Source: Chloroflexota bacterium (GTDB lineage Bacteria > Chloroflexota > Anaerolineae > Aggregatilineales > J027). Taken from it: DNA of 64,000 nt. Each line of letters begins with the position of its first letter. Position 1 is the first letter of the stretch. A program made the translations under genes and the position numbers. Under the pieces are notes generated by a model that did not search any database, was not told the DNA's origin, and saw nothing but the letters and a program-made list of their open reading frames with translations. This document shows, in pieces, positions 56,238 to 64,000 of the stretch. The stretch spans positions 248,001 to 312,000 of the forward strand of contig JACRBG010000055.1 in the NCBI GenBank assembly GCA_016234595.1, in the 5' to 3' direction.

Positions 56238-57770
56238 ATGTCAGAAAACGACCTCATCCCCAATCCATCGCCTGATGAGCTGACAAAATTGCGTCAGCGA
56301 GTTGCCGAGTTGGAAAATGCTGAAAAGCGCTACCTAAATCTGTTTGAGAACGCAGGAGATGCCATTCTCATTGTTGATCCCGTAACATTCACGATTGTGG
56401 ACGCCAACGCCAACGCAGCCCGTCGATTTGGATATTCCAAAGATGAGCTAAAACGGTTACAGATTGCCGATATTGAAATCCCACAGGATACCCATCAATC
56501 GAATAGTGGCTTTGTATGGGAATCTTTTGCCAGTGGTGTCATCCTCTATGAATGTTACTACCGACGCAAGGATGGCTCCCTGATGGCGGTCGAGGTTAGC
56601 CGGAGCTACGTTGTTGCTGGGGGGCAAACTCTCCAGCAAAATGTAGTGCGTGATATTACAGCCCGCAAAGAAATGCAAGCCGCTTTGCATGAGAGTGAAG
56701 AACGACTACGATCCACTTTCGAGTCCCTAGACGACTTTGTAGTGGTGCTTGATAAAACAGGTCTAATCTTGGATTATCACATCGCCCCCCACTCTGGTGG
56801 ATTTGGGCTACAGGTTGAGATTTTTAAAGGTCGGCCCTATTGGGAACTATTGCCCGCCGAAGTCTCAGCTATGTTAGATGATCACATCCAATCCTTGATG
56901 GATTCGGGTGTTGTCCAAGAATTCGACTATTCCATCACCGAGCCGCCTAACCAAGTGATGTGGTTCAATGTGAAGATTTCATTGCGATCTGACAGCGAAG
57001 GTGGATTCGCTGGGGTGACGATTGTTTTCCGCGACATTACCGAGCGCCGCGATGCCGAGCAGCAACGTTTGGCCTATAGCCTAGAACGCGAACGGGTCAA
57101 ATTGTTGGGCGATTTCATTACCAACGTTTCGCATGAATTCAAAACCCCCTTGTCCGTCATCATGACGAAAATCTACTTGATGGAAAAAACGATGATGAAT
57201 GAAAAGGAGATAGAAAAACTACGCATTATTCAAGAACAAGTTACCTATATCAATCATTTAATCAGCGCCATGTTAATGATGTCTCGCCTAAACACGGATT
57301 CGGAATTCGCGTTTGAGCCATTTGAGTTAAGCGGTTTAGTTCGAGAAGTGGTGGTTACAGCTCATCAGTTGGCGGCTACTCGACAACAATCTATCAAATT
57401 GAACCTCCAGCAAGATTCGTTTATTGTGCTAGGTAAAAAAGAGGATGTCCATCATGCCCTGTACAACCTAATTGAAAATGCCCTATTGTTTTCGCCTAAC
57501 GAGGCAACCATCACGGTGAATATCCTATCCAAGGGAAATTATGTTCTACTGGAAATCATTGACCCCGGCATTGGCTTAAGTAAGGAAGATGTGCAATTTA
57601 TATTTGACCCTTTTTATCGAGTGGATAAGGCAAGAACAGCCCGAAAAGCAGGTTTAGGCTTATCTATTGCTAAGAAAATTATCGAAATTCATAAGGGTGC
57701 TATTGAAGTTACAAGCACTTTGGGAAAAGGAAGTACTTTTGCTGTATACCTTCCTCAGATCAATCACTAG
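56238..57770 (+). CDS. Cytoplasmic PAS-PAS sensor histidine kinase
   Basis: This 510-residue protein has a short N-terminal coiled coil (about 10-32). Two PAS domains follow (about 33-150, starting RYLNLFENAGDAILIVDP, and about 155-275). The HisKA helix carries the phospho-accepting His299 (NVSHEFKTPL). A HATPase domain follows, with N box NLIENALLFSPNEA, G1 DPGIGL and G2 GLGLSIAKKI. There are no membrane segments, so it senses an internal signal. No response regulator gene adjoins it; it is an orphan transcribed divergently from the kinase-STAND gene. Confidence 0.92.
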   Translation: MSENDLIPNPSPDELTKLRQRVAELENAEKRYLNLFENAGDAILIVDPVTFTIVDANANAARRFGYSKDELKRLQIADIEIPQDTHQSNSGFVWESFASGVILYECYYRRKDGSLMAVEVSRSYVVAGGQTLQQNVVRDITARKEMQAALHESEERLRSTFESLDDFVVVLDKTGLILDYHIAPHSGGFGLQVEIFKGRPYWELLPAEVSAMLDDHIQSLMDSGVVQEFDYSITEPPNQVMWFNVKISLRSDSEGGFAGVTIVFRDITERRDAEQQRLAYSLERERVKLLGDFITNVSHEFKTPLSVIMTKIYLMEKTMMNEKEIEKLRIIQEQVTYINHLISAMLMMSRLNTDSEFAFEPFELSGLVREVVVTAHQLAATRQQSIKLNLQQDSFIVLGKKEDVHHALYNLIENALLFSPNEATITVNILSKGNYVLLEIIDPGIGLSKEDVQFIFDPFYRVDKARTARKAGLGLSIAKKIIEIHKGAIEVTSTLGKGSTFAVYLPQINH

Positions 57771-57837
57771 AAATCTCACCCCTCAAAGCAATCAAATATG
57801 AATTTTGTAAATTCATTTTCTCTGCTCTAAACGCTTG

Positions 57838-57899
57838 TTGACAAACCTATACACTCCGAGTATAGTTTTTAAAAATAAGCTAGACACGCAGTGTATAGG
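57838..57899 (+). promoter_or_regulatory. PadR-gene promoter with overlapping operator
   Basis: TTGACA (57838-57843), a 17-base spacer and TATAGT (57861-57866) form a near-consensus promoter. The spacer holds the palindrome ACTCCGAGT within TATACACTCCGAGTATA. The outer halves CCTATACACT (57846-57855) and AGTGTATAGG (57890-57899) form a 10-bp inverted repeat spanning the promoter up to 6 bases before the start codon. PadR regulators typically repress themselves and the adjacent exporter through such sites. Confidence 0.7.
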
Positions 57900-57905
57900 T
57901 TTTTA

Positions 57906-58508
57906 ATGTCAGTAAAAAACACCCTCTTGGCCCTTCTTTTTCAACACCCCATGCACGGCTATGAACTCAGCAAACAATTGCCGCTAGTGCTAAATGCCGA
58001 ATGGGATGTGAAACCGGGGCAAGTTGCCAGCACACTCGCCCGACTCAAGGAGGCGAATCTGGTAGATTACGATGTTGAGCCCAATGATGATGCGCCAGAT
58101 CGTAAGGTCTATGCGCTGACACCTGAGGGGTTAGAAGAGCTGACTGTTTGGTATCTAACCCCCGAAGTACGGGGTTATCGTCTAGGGGATACCTTCTATA
58201 TCAAGCTAGTGCTCAGTCTAATTGGAGGCCCAGTTAGTCCTGAACAGGTCTTGATTAGCCAGCGCCGTGAACTCTACCGCCAACTCCACGACGTGACCGA
58301 ACTGCGCCGTCAAGCTGACCCAATCACCCAGCTTCCTTGGGTTTTGCTGCTAGAGAGTGCCGTCATGCACCTAGAAGCTGATCTGCGCTGGATTGAGATG
58401 TGTGAAGCCCGCCTGCCCGATTTAAAGCGCTACAACCCGCCTGAACCAGAAGTCAAAGCACGAGGGCGACCCCGCCGCAGGGCTGAAGAGGCCACCCCCA
58501 ACGATTAA
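57906..58508 (+). CDS. PadR family transcriptional regulator
   Basis: This 200-residue repressor starts at the ATG at 57906; a GTG 15 bases upstream lies inside the operator. The N-terminal winged helix (about 1-90) carries the PadR signature HPMHGYELSKQL and VASTLARLKEANLV. The C-terminal half is a helical Vir-family dimerisation arm. It ends in a basic tail (RGRPRRRAEEA). It probably senses a toxic ligand and controls the MacB-like ABC exporter encoded 76 bases downstream. Confidence 0.92.
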   Translation: MSVKNTLLALLFQHPMHGYELSKQLPLVLNAEWDVKPGQVASTLARLKEANLVDYDVEPNDDAPDRKVYALTPEGLEELTVWYLTPEVRGYRLGDTFYIKLVLSLIGGPVSPEQVLISQRRELYRQLHDVTELRRQADPITQLPWVLLLESAVMHLEADLRWIEMCEARLPDLKRYNPPEPEVKARGRPRRRAEEATPND

Positions 58509-58584
58509 ACACCATCAAATTGCAGCCAACCCTGCCAAAAGCGCGGCGTGTTTTGTGCTGCCAAATGTAAGAAAGGCTTAGATT

Positions 58585-59325
58585 ATGAACATCATTCGCA
58601 CTGATTCGCTTACTAAAATCTATGGCGACGAGGCCCACAAACTCTATGCCCTCAAAGATGTCACCTTCAGCACCGAAGAAGGCGAATTTGTTGCCATCAT
58701 GGGGCCCAGTGGTTCGGGCAAAAGCACATTGCTCTATTTGTTGGGAGGGCTAGATCATCCGACCAATGGCAAAGTCTACCTGCGTGAAAAGGACATCAGT
58801 ACCCTGCCAGATAATGCACTCTCTGAGGTGCGACGTCAACAAATCGGTTTTATATTCCAGTTCTTTAACCTGATTCCTGTGTTAACCGCCCAAGAAAACG
58901 TCGCTATACCACTTATTCTAGATGGGGTGCCGCGTAGTGAGGCATTAAGCCGCGCCGAGCAAGCATTACAGAAAGTTGGCTTGGCAGATCGTAAATCACA
59001 TCGCCCCTCCGAGCTTTCTGGCGGGCAGCAGCAGCGTGTGGCGATTGCGCGGGCACTTGTGACCAATCCTGCAATTATCCTAGCCGATGAGCCAACTGGA
59101 AATCTCGATTCCAAAACTAGCGACGAAGTGATTAGCCTACTGCGGAATATTGTGGATGAATATAAGCGAACAATGATTATCGTCACCCACGACCCCCGTG
59201 TCGCAGCCCATGCAGATCGGATTGTGTTCCTAAAAGATGGCGAAATTGCGGATGAAAATCACCTCAAGGGCTATGGCAATGAAGCCCAGATACGTGAACA
59301 ACTAGGCCGCATTACGGTGCATTGA
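58585..59325 (+). CDS. MacB/LolD-type ABC transporter ATPase
   Basis: This 246-residue ATPase has Walker A GPSGSGKST near residue 40, the MacB-family Q loop FIFQFFNLIPVLTAQENV, signature LSGGQQQRVAIARAL and Walker B IILADEPTGNLD. It works with the large permease encoded just downstream, with a ribosome site at its own 3' end (GGGAGG). Family members drive mechanotransmission, antibiotic efflux or lipoprotein release. PadR control suggests export of a noxious compound. Confidence 0.93.
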   Translation: MNIIRTDSLTKIYGDEAHKLYALKDVTFSTEEGEFVAIMGPSGSGKSTLLYLLGGLDHPTNGKVYLREKDISTLPDNALSEVRRQQIGFIFQFFNLIPVLTAQENVAIPLILDGVPRSEALSRAEQALQKVGLADRKSHRPSELSGGQQQRVAIARALVTNPAIILADEPTGNLDSKTSDEVISLLRNIVDEYKRTMIIVTHDPRVAAHADRIVFLKDGEIADENHLKGYGNEAQIREQLGRITVH

Positions 59326-59336
59326 GGGAGGAAACT

Positions 59337-61850
59337 ATGAAATCCGCTGCATGGTTACAAATGATGATTATGGTTGCTCAATATTTGAAGGGCCGTAAGT
59401 TACGCACGCTGCTAACCACCCTCGCAGTAGTTTTTGGGGTGGGCATGATATTCGCGTTCAACCTTGTCCTGCCCAGTGCGATGGATGCGATTCGTCACGC
59501 ACTAGAAGGTGATCAAGAAGCGGTTGATTTGAACATCACCAGCACAACTGGAGAGGCATTTGCCCCAGAACAGCCCATTCAGGCTATTAGTAATCTGGAA
59601 GGGGTCGAAGCTGTGGCGGGGATTTTACAGCGCAAGGTGATTTTCCCCGACAATTTTAATGCTGCCTATGATGAAATCGAGATGGTTGGCGTTAACCCAG
59701 CCACAATTCGACAGGTGAATGCCTATGAATTGAAAGATGGACAGTTTTTGCAACCAGAAGATACAGGCGTGCTGGTGGTACCAAATGGTGTCGCCAAAGT
59801 CGGGGATACCTTTCCCCTCCTGACCACCAATGGGGTGCAATCCTACCAAGTGGTTGGCGTTCTCAAAGACAAGCCCATAAACCCTGATATGCCGCGTTTG
59901 CTGACCACCCTTAGTGACGCCCAAGCCATTGTGAATCAGCCCGGTTTGATTAATCTCATCCAAGTCAAATATGCTGACGGGGCCAATTCAGATCGCCTGA
60001 CGGCCCAAATCGAAAAGACATTGGGGGCGGATTTTGTGACCAATGCAGAATCGGACACCTTTGCTTCAATGAAAATTGGCCTCGCCATGCTGAATGTTTT
60101 TGCGGTCATTGCCCTTTTTCTGGGCGGCTTCCTAATTTTCAATACATTCCGTACAGTGGTCATTGAGCGGCGGCACGACCTAGGGATGCTACGGGCGATA
60201 GGGGCGACTCGTCGGCAAATCATGCAGTTGATTCTGCTTGAAAGCTTGCTGCAAGGCTTAATTGGCACATTTATCGGTTTAGTGACGGGCTATCTCCTCG
60301 CCCTTATCATGACCCATTATCTCACGGGTCTCTATTCACAATTTGCTGGCAGCATCACACTGCATCTGGAAATTCGCGCCTCGGCCTTTTTGCTGGCGGC
60401 CTTGATGGGGCTAGGGGTAACGCTGCTGGCGGGGTATTTTCCGGCTCGCCATGCCAGTCGCACTGCCCCATTAGAGGCCCTGCGTCCCACGACAGTAGCG
60501 GCAGCGCATCGTGCGGCACGGTGGGGTCTGTATGTTGGATTGGGATTGATGCTGGTGGCAGCGCTGCTCTTAATCGTCAATGAAGCCGGTGCCCCGCTCG
60601 GTGCAGTGGTATTTCTGGTCGGTACAGTCATCGCCGCCCCAGGTCTGGTCGTACCTGCTGCCCGCTTGCTCGATCCAATTTTGACGCTGTGGTTTGCCCG
60701 CGAAGGCGATATTGCCCGCAGCAACATGGTGCGCCAGCCGGGACGGGCCTCCATCACCGCCAGCACCTTGATGATTGGCCTTGCGACTCTGATTATGATC
60801 GCAGCAATGGTAAGTGGCTTTGATGCCATGACTGAGGACATGCTTAACACAAGTTTCGCCAGTGATATATTGCTAATGCCACCAGCCATTGCAGTTTATA
60901 GCAACTTGATTGGCGCTGACCCCAGTCTTAAGCAGAACCTCATGGCCCTTCCAGAAGTCGAAACTGTCAGCGATTGGCACTTTGCCTCCAGTTTCCATGA
61001 TGGATCGCGGCTTTACATTCTCGGTATTGACCCGACGACGTATCCGCAGGTCACGGCTTTGGAGTTCCGCGAGGGCAATGCCCAAGACGCCTATGCTGCC
61101 CTTTCCAGTGGACGCAACGTTATCATCAATTCGCTAACCGCCATCACCTTCGGCTTGAGAGTGGGAGATACCCTTGCGCTTCAAACAGCGGAGGGAGCGC
61201 AACCCTACCGAGTGGTTGGTATAGCTAATGATATCTTGAACTTGAAATTGTTGAGCATGATGATTTCACAGGACAACATGGCGACGGACTTTCACAAAAC
61301 CGAGAGTATCTTCCTCATGATTAATCTCAAGCCGGGTGTAGATCAACAGGTAGCCCTCAGCAAGATTAAGACAGTGGCACAGGCTTATCCTCAATTCAAG
61401 GTTGACCTAACGGACAACTATCGCAAGGACTTATTGGATATCACGACGGGGGTAGTGCAAATCTTCTATATTCTGGCGGCGCTCATTCTCATTCCGGCGG
61501 CATTGGGGTTGCTCAATACCCTGACGATTAACATGTTGGAGCGCACCCGCGAAATAGGTGTTGTGAGGGCTATTGGAGCCAGTCGGACACAGGTGCAGCG
61601 TATGGTGGTTGCCGAAGCTTTGTTGTTGGGGTTGTTTGGCGCGGCAATGGGTGTGCTGGCCGGCGTTGCCATGAGTTACGGTTTTACAACGGCCTTCTCC
61701 ACTATCGGTTGGAAAGTGCCTTATATCTTTCCGATTATGGGGATTGGTGCAGCATTAATTATCGCCATACTATTGGCAATGTTTTCCAGCGTGCTGCCCG
61801 CCCGCAATGCCGCCAAACTGGATATTATTCGGGCTCTACAGTACGAGTAA
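59337..61850 (+). CDS. MacB-type ABC permease with two FtsX domains
   Basis: The protein is 837 residues from the ATG at 59337, preceded by GGGAGGAAACT. It has an N-terminal helix, a periplasmic-type MacB core domain (about 45-245) and a first FtsX domain with three helices (about 250-380). Two linking helices (about 400-445), a second extracytoplasmic domain and a second FtsX domain at the C-terminus (about 705-830, ERTREIGVVRAIGASRTQVQ) follow. The duplicated motif RRHDLGMLRAIGATRRQI in the first half shows an internal duplication, usual for Gram-positive-type fused permeases. It forms an exporter with the upstream ATPase. Confidence 0.92.
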   Translation: MKSAAWLQMMIMVAQYLKGRKLRTLLTTLAVVFGVGMIFAFNLVLPSAMDAIRHALEGDQEAVDLNITSTTGEAFAPEQPIQAISNLEGVEAVAGILQRKVIFPDNFNAAYDEIEMVGVNPATIRQVNAYELKDGQFLQPEDTGVLVVPNGVAKVGDTFPLLTTNGVQSYQVVGVLKDKPINPDMPRLLTTLSDAQAIVNQPGLINLIQVKYADGANSDRLTAQIEKTLGADFVTNAESDTFASMKIGLAMLNVFAVIALFLGGFLIFNTFRTVVIERRHDLGMLRAIGATRRQIMQLILLESLLQGLIGTFIGLVTGYLLALIMTHYLTGLYSQFAGSITLHLEIRASAFLLAALMGLGVTLLAGYFPARHASRTAPLEALRPTTVAAAHRAARWGLYVGLGLMLVAALLLIVNEAGAPLGAVVFLVGTVIAAPGLVVPAARLLDPILTLWFAREGDIARSNMVRQPGRASITASTLMIGLATLIMIAAMVSGFDAMTEDMLNTSFASDILLMPPAIAVYSNLIGADPSLKQNLMALPEVETVSDWHFASSFHDGSRLYILGIDPTTYPQVTALEFREGNAQDAYAALSSGRNVIINSLTAITFGLRVGDTLALQTAEGAQPYRVVGIANDILNLKLLSMMISQDNMATDFHKTESIFLMINLKPGVDQQVALSKIKTVAQAYPQFKVDLTDNYRKDLLDITTGVVQIFYILAALILIPAALGLLNTLTINMLERTREIGVVRAIGASRTQVQRMVVAEALLLGLFGAAMGVLAGVAMSYGFTTAFSTIGWKVPYIFPIMGIGAALIIAILLAMFSSVLPARNAAKLDIIRALQYE

Positions 61851-61869
61851 CGGACTTCTAGCCGAATAA

Positions 61870-61903
61870 AAGAGCGCTATTATTGTGTAAAAATAGCGCT
61901 CTT
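61870..61903. terminator. Perfect 12-bp hairpin after the MacB-like permease
   Basis: AAGAGCGCTATT (61870-61881) pairs with AATAGCGCTCTT (61892-61903). The plus-strand tail is weak (GTTATG); the minus-strand tail is T-rich. It likely ends the exporter operon. Confidence 0.65.
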
Positions 61904-62009
61904 GTTATGCTATGGTGCTTTTTGACACTGATCAAACCCTGTCGTCTATTATGGCAATTCCAGTGTAGGTTAAAAACAAAGTTTATTGATAAGGTCAGTA
62001 AAAAATTTG

Positions 62010-62064
62010 TGGGCACTGAGGGGCTCGAACCCCCGACCTCCCGGATGTAGCCCCATCAGCACCC
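62010..62064 (-). other. Truncated tRNA 3' region, probable attachment site
   Basis: On the minus strand a perfect T-arm (GGGGG, loop TTCGAGC, CCCTC) is followed by acceptor strand AGTGCCC and discriminator A. GGGTGCT at 62064-62058 can pair with that acceptor strand (two wobbles). Only 23 bases separate the acceptor 5' strand from the T-arm, so the D and anticodon arms are missing and it cannot be a normal tRNA. Its 3' end points to the chromosome and its 5' side to the integrase gene, exactly as expected of a tRNA-derived att site at the distal end of an integrated element. Confidence 0.65.
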
Positions 62065-62079
62065 ACAAAAAGGCATTAA

Positions 62080-63027
62080 CTAGCGGTCTTCAACCTCAGA
62101 GGATTTATACGATGGAATACGCGATTTATAGGCCGTTCGCTTGATTTCGTCTTGCACTCTCTGACGAGTAGTATGTAGATAATGGGACTCAAAAACCTGA
62201 ATGGTATCTCCCATAGCGGCTGCAGCTGTTGGGATATCCACTTGTTGTTGAATCAGGTTGGTAGCTCTCCAATGTCGGAAGTGATGGGAATGAATTGGGC
62301 GGTCAATACCTGCTTTAATAGCGGCACGCTCAACCATGTCCGAAATGGCCGTTGCCGTCAGGCGATTATAGGCACCCCGGGTGGCACAAAACACGTATTG
62401 ATGTGGGGCAGGAGGACGACGCCTCAGCCACTCTTGCAAGGCCAATGCACATTCTTCACCAAAAAAACTATCCCGCCAAATATCCCCCTTTCCCAAAACA
62501 GAGGCTGAGTAATCCGACAAATAGAGTTTGTCGAGGGTTAATCCAGCAATCTCCATTGCCCGACAACCTATATCGCGCATAAAGAGGATAATCGCATAAT
62601 TCCGGGCATGACCAAATGCCGCCATTGTAATGAGATGGATCTCTTCATCGGTCGCAATGCGGTGTTCAGGAATACGACGCGGCAAGGTCTTTTGTGCAAT
62701 GTTACGGGCTGGATTTTTGTTCGGCTCAATGACATCCATTTTGACAAGCCAGTTAAAAAATGAACGGATGGTCTTGATACGTCCATGAATAGTATAGGCT
62801 GAGAGTTTGCCCTCGCGGGTGGGCCGCGCGGGATGATCTTTAAACAGGATAGATTGCTCGTTCATAAGGGCAACCCACTCGTGAATATCAATGGCCGTGA
62901 CTCGCTCAACATCGCGTGTTGAGCCAAGCCATTCGATCAATGGCCGCAAAACACCATCTGCGTTGTAACGAGTTTTAGGTTTGTTGTAGTGACGCAAAAA
63001 TTGCTCAAGTGCGTCTTGTAATTGCAT
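62080..63027 (-). CDS. Tyrosine recombinase / integrase
   Basis: This 315-residue site-specific recombinase has a SAM-like core-binding domain at about 1-100 and a catalytic domain at about 120-295. Catalytic residues are Arg156 (GCRAMEIAGL), Lys180 (LGKGDIW), His248 and Arg251 (HHFRHW) and the nucleophile Tyr283 (SHYLHT). The usual His/Trp before the Tyr is Asp274 (MGDTI). It ends 15 bases from the tRNA-like att site, the standard position for an element-borne integrase. Phage and genomic-island integrases, and host XerCD, share this fold, but the att site favours an element integrase. Confidence 0.9.
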   Translation of the reverse strand: MQLQDALEQFLRHYNKPKTRYNADGVLRPLIEWLGSTRDVERVTAIDIHEWVALMNEQSILFKDHPARPTREGKLSAYTIHGRIKTIRSFFNWLVKMDVIEPNKNPARNIAQKTLPRRIPEHRIATDEEIHLITMAAFGHARNYAIILFMRDIGCRAMEIAGLTLDKLYLSDYSASVLGKGDIWRDSFFGEECALALQEWLRRRPPAPHQYVFCATRGAYNRLTATAISDMVERAAIKAGIDRPIHSHHFRHWRATNLIQQQVDIPTAAAAMGDTIQVFESHYLHTTRQRVQDEIKRTAYKSRIPSYKSSEVEDR

Positions 63028-63434
63028 TATGCATACTCCGTAATCGTGCCGCTGAAATGACTGGTTGGTCTAAACATTTCTGATTCGATGGTTGACCTAA
63101 AGGGTCACCACTGTAGTTTGTCCACGTTTTTGAAACCCAAGTAAACAAACAATCCGATTGGAACGCAGGTAGCCATACATCAACCAGATGCGTTCCATCG
63201 GTAACCCCAGTCTAGATTGGTCAGAAGCAGTTGGGTGCTGTGATTTAGATTATACAAGAAAACCCAGCGCGGTTGAAACATTTGGGGATAAACCCCTCGC
63301 AAAACTGAAACGGCGGCGTGTTTGAGGCACGCAAAGTAACCCTGCTCAGGGATGAGCAGGCAAGTAGAAACGTTCACCACACATGACTCCCGATGTTGTG
63401 ATAGTTAAATCAATTGAATACACAAGAAGGGTCT
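63028..63434. other. 407-base noncoding region of the integrated element
   Basis: I see no convincing gene here. Besides the inverted repeat at 63154-63201, it contains a GGGG/CCCC hairpin near 63284-63296. A GCGTG/CACGC hairpin (63316-63332) and a 7-bp hairpin CCTGCTC/GAGCAGG (63341-63347, 63354-63360) follow. Three consecutive hairpins before the small genes suggest a structured leader or noncoding RNA. Confidence 0.4.
63154..63201. repeat. Imperfect 13-bp inverted repeat upstream of the integrase
   Basis: CCGATTGGAACGCA (63154-63167) is the reverse complement of TGCGTTCCATCGG (63189-63201) except for one bulged T; the loop is 21 bases. It lies about 130 bases ahead of the integrase start and could be a regulator site, recombination arm site or RNA hairpin. 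Confidence 0.45.
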
Positions 63435-63596
63435 ATGAATAACATAAACGGTCATCTAATTCCCATACGATTGCACGCCGCCTGTCACATTGATGACAGG
63501 TCGCGCGGCCCAGTCTTCGGTACTAGACAGGTCAAGGTCAATCTGTCGGCTCACGGAATTGGACGAGGTTGCTCGATGGATGGGAAACTCCGATGA
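63435..63596 (+). CDS. Possible small protein of the integrated element
   Basis: A 53-residue frame begins MNNINGHLIPIRLHAACHID after an AAGGG ribosome site. It ends in a 4-base overlap (ATGA) with the next gene, which supports real translation. The protein is basic with two Cys and several His, so metal binding is possible. No family recognised. Confidence 0.4.
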   Translation: MNNINGHLIPIRLHAACHIDDRSRGPVFGTRQVKVNLSAHGIGRGCSMDGKLR

Positions 63597-63892
63597 AACC
63601 CATGGAGGATTTCAACCAGCGGCTCACGGCAGCCGAGGCCATGTCTGGTGAAGCCCGGATCACCGCCCTACTGGAACTGCTGCGGGCTTATCGTCCGATC
63701 TTGCTCTTGATGCACGAAACCCTGCATGAACTCGAACACAGTATCGACCGGATCGAGCCTCTCCCGCAGCGGCTTGGGTTCATGCACCAACTCGAAATTG
63801 TCATGCAACAGTGTGGTTACAGCCGCACCACCCTCTATCAGTCCAAGATCGATCAAGTTCGTGAAACCCTCAACAAGGAGTCCGATTTATGA
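63593..63892 (+). CDS. Small helical hypothetical protein
   Basis: The protein is 99 residues from the ATG at 63593. It looks entirely alpha-helical (LELLRAYRPILLLMHETLHE and onward) with no membrane segment. It overlaps both neighbours by 4 bases, so three genes are chained by translational coupling. GC content is higher than in the AT-rich gap before it. No family recognised; small helical proteins of this kind are common in mobile-element operons. Confidence 0.6.
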   Translation: MKPMEDFNQRLTAAEAMSGEARITALLELLRAYRPILLLMHETLHELEHSIDRIEPLPQRLGFMHQLEIVMQQCGYSRTTLYQSKIDQVRETLNKESDL

Positions 63893-64000
63893 AACTGACC
63901 GTTCAGTGTATTGGCAATGGCGACACTGCCCTTGTCACTCTCCAGTTCCACCATGCCCCGGATGGGCAACCCTATGTCCGATTAACCGAGTTGATACGCG
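63889..64000 (+). CDS. Partial gene at the window edge
   Basis: The frame starts at the ATG at 63889 (MKLTVQCIGNGDTALVTLQF) and is open to the end of the window. Only 37 codons are visible. It overlaps the preceding gene by 4 bases with an AAGGAG ribosome site upstream. The N-terminus looks beta-rich; function cannot be judged. Confidence 0.6.
   Translation, partial: MKLTVQCIGNGDTALVTLQFHHAPDGQPYVRLTELIR

Noticed and set aside
62010-62064. An intact tRNA gene
   Set aside because: Only 23 bases lie between the acceptor strand and the T-arm, so the D and anticodon arms are missing.
63125-63312. Three TGAAAC motifs resembling CRISPR repeat ends
   Set aside because: Spacing is irregular, the flanking sequences differ and no cas gene is present.

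Overview
The window looks like about 62 kb of chromosome from a Chloroflexota bacterium, probably Anaerolineae or a close relative, followed on the right by about 2 kb of an integrated element. This placement is inferred from gene content, not from a marker phylogeny. The supporting signs are: single-membrane-style lipoprotein and LCP wall-attachment genes; secreted proteins with Pro/Thr-rich linkers and SH3b domains; a giant kinase-STAND-WD40 protein; methylmalonyl-CoA epimerase; inositol-3-phosphate synthase; the ATP-grasp / alpha-E / transglutaminase trio; and frequent TTG and GTG starts with clear Shine-Dalgarno sequences. Genes are dense and lie on both strands in short operons.

Layout. 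1-8.2 kb: small unknowns, an AI-2E-family permease, an ABC-2 exporter pair, a secreted unknown and a TPR membrane protein. 8.2-10 kb: a long regulatory region with four helically phased repeats, then a secreted clan-A-like glycosidase. 10-13.4 kb: gyrA-lepB operon (minus strand). 13.5-18.5 kb: an AT-richer WD40 protein, class II aldolase, inositol-phosphate synthase and a Tat-type metallophosphatase. 18.6-22 kb: ATP-grasp / alpha-E / transglutaminase operon. 22-26 kb: LCP protein, a deleted alkaline-phosphatase-superfamily pseudogene, a DrrAB-like exporter and a divergent XRE/MmyB-like regulator with a palindromic operator. 26-31.6 kb: LMW phosphatase with an M50-like pseudo-protease, HD-CHAD protein, methylmalonyl-CoA epimerase and a second AI-2E permease. 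31.6-31.8 kb: an undescribed structured element with two long hairpins. 31.9-45 kb: der, unknowns, an SH3b protein, a glycosyltransferase with a DUF255 protein, and a block of secreted or membrane envelope genes. 45-50.3 kb: complete branched-chain amino-acid ABC operon (binding protein, two permeases, two ATPases). 50.3-56 kb: a solute-binding lipoprotein directly downstream of the kinase-STAND-WD40 receptor. 56-61.9 kb: orphan PAS histidine kinase, then a PadR-controlled MacB-like ABC exporter. 62-64 kb: tRNA 3' fragment, tyrosine recombinase and the first short genes of an integrated element that continues beyond the window.

Themes. Much of the window concerns envelope transport, wall or surface proteins, and sensing. 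Three exporter operons are present, and two of them have an adjacent dedicated regulator with a visible operator. The strongest candidates for undescribed biology are the two-hairpin element at 31.62-31.81 kb, the transmembrane kinase-STAND-WD40 protein paired with a periplasmic-binding-type lipoprotein, the inactive-looking M50 protease coupled to a tyrosine phosphatase, and the tRNA-anchored element at the right end.
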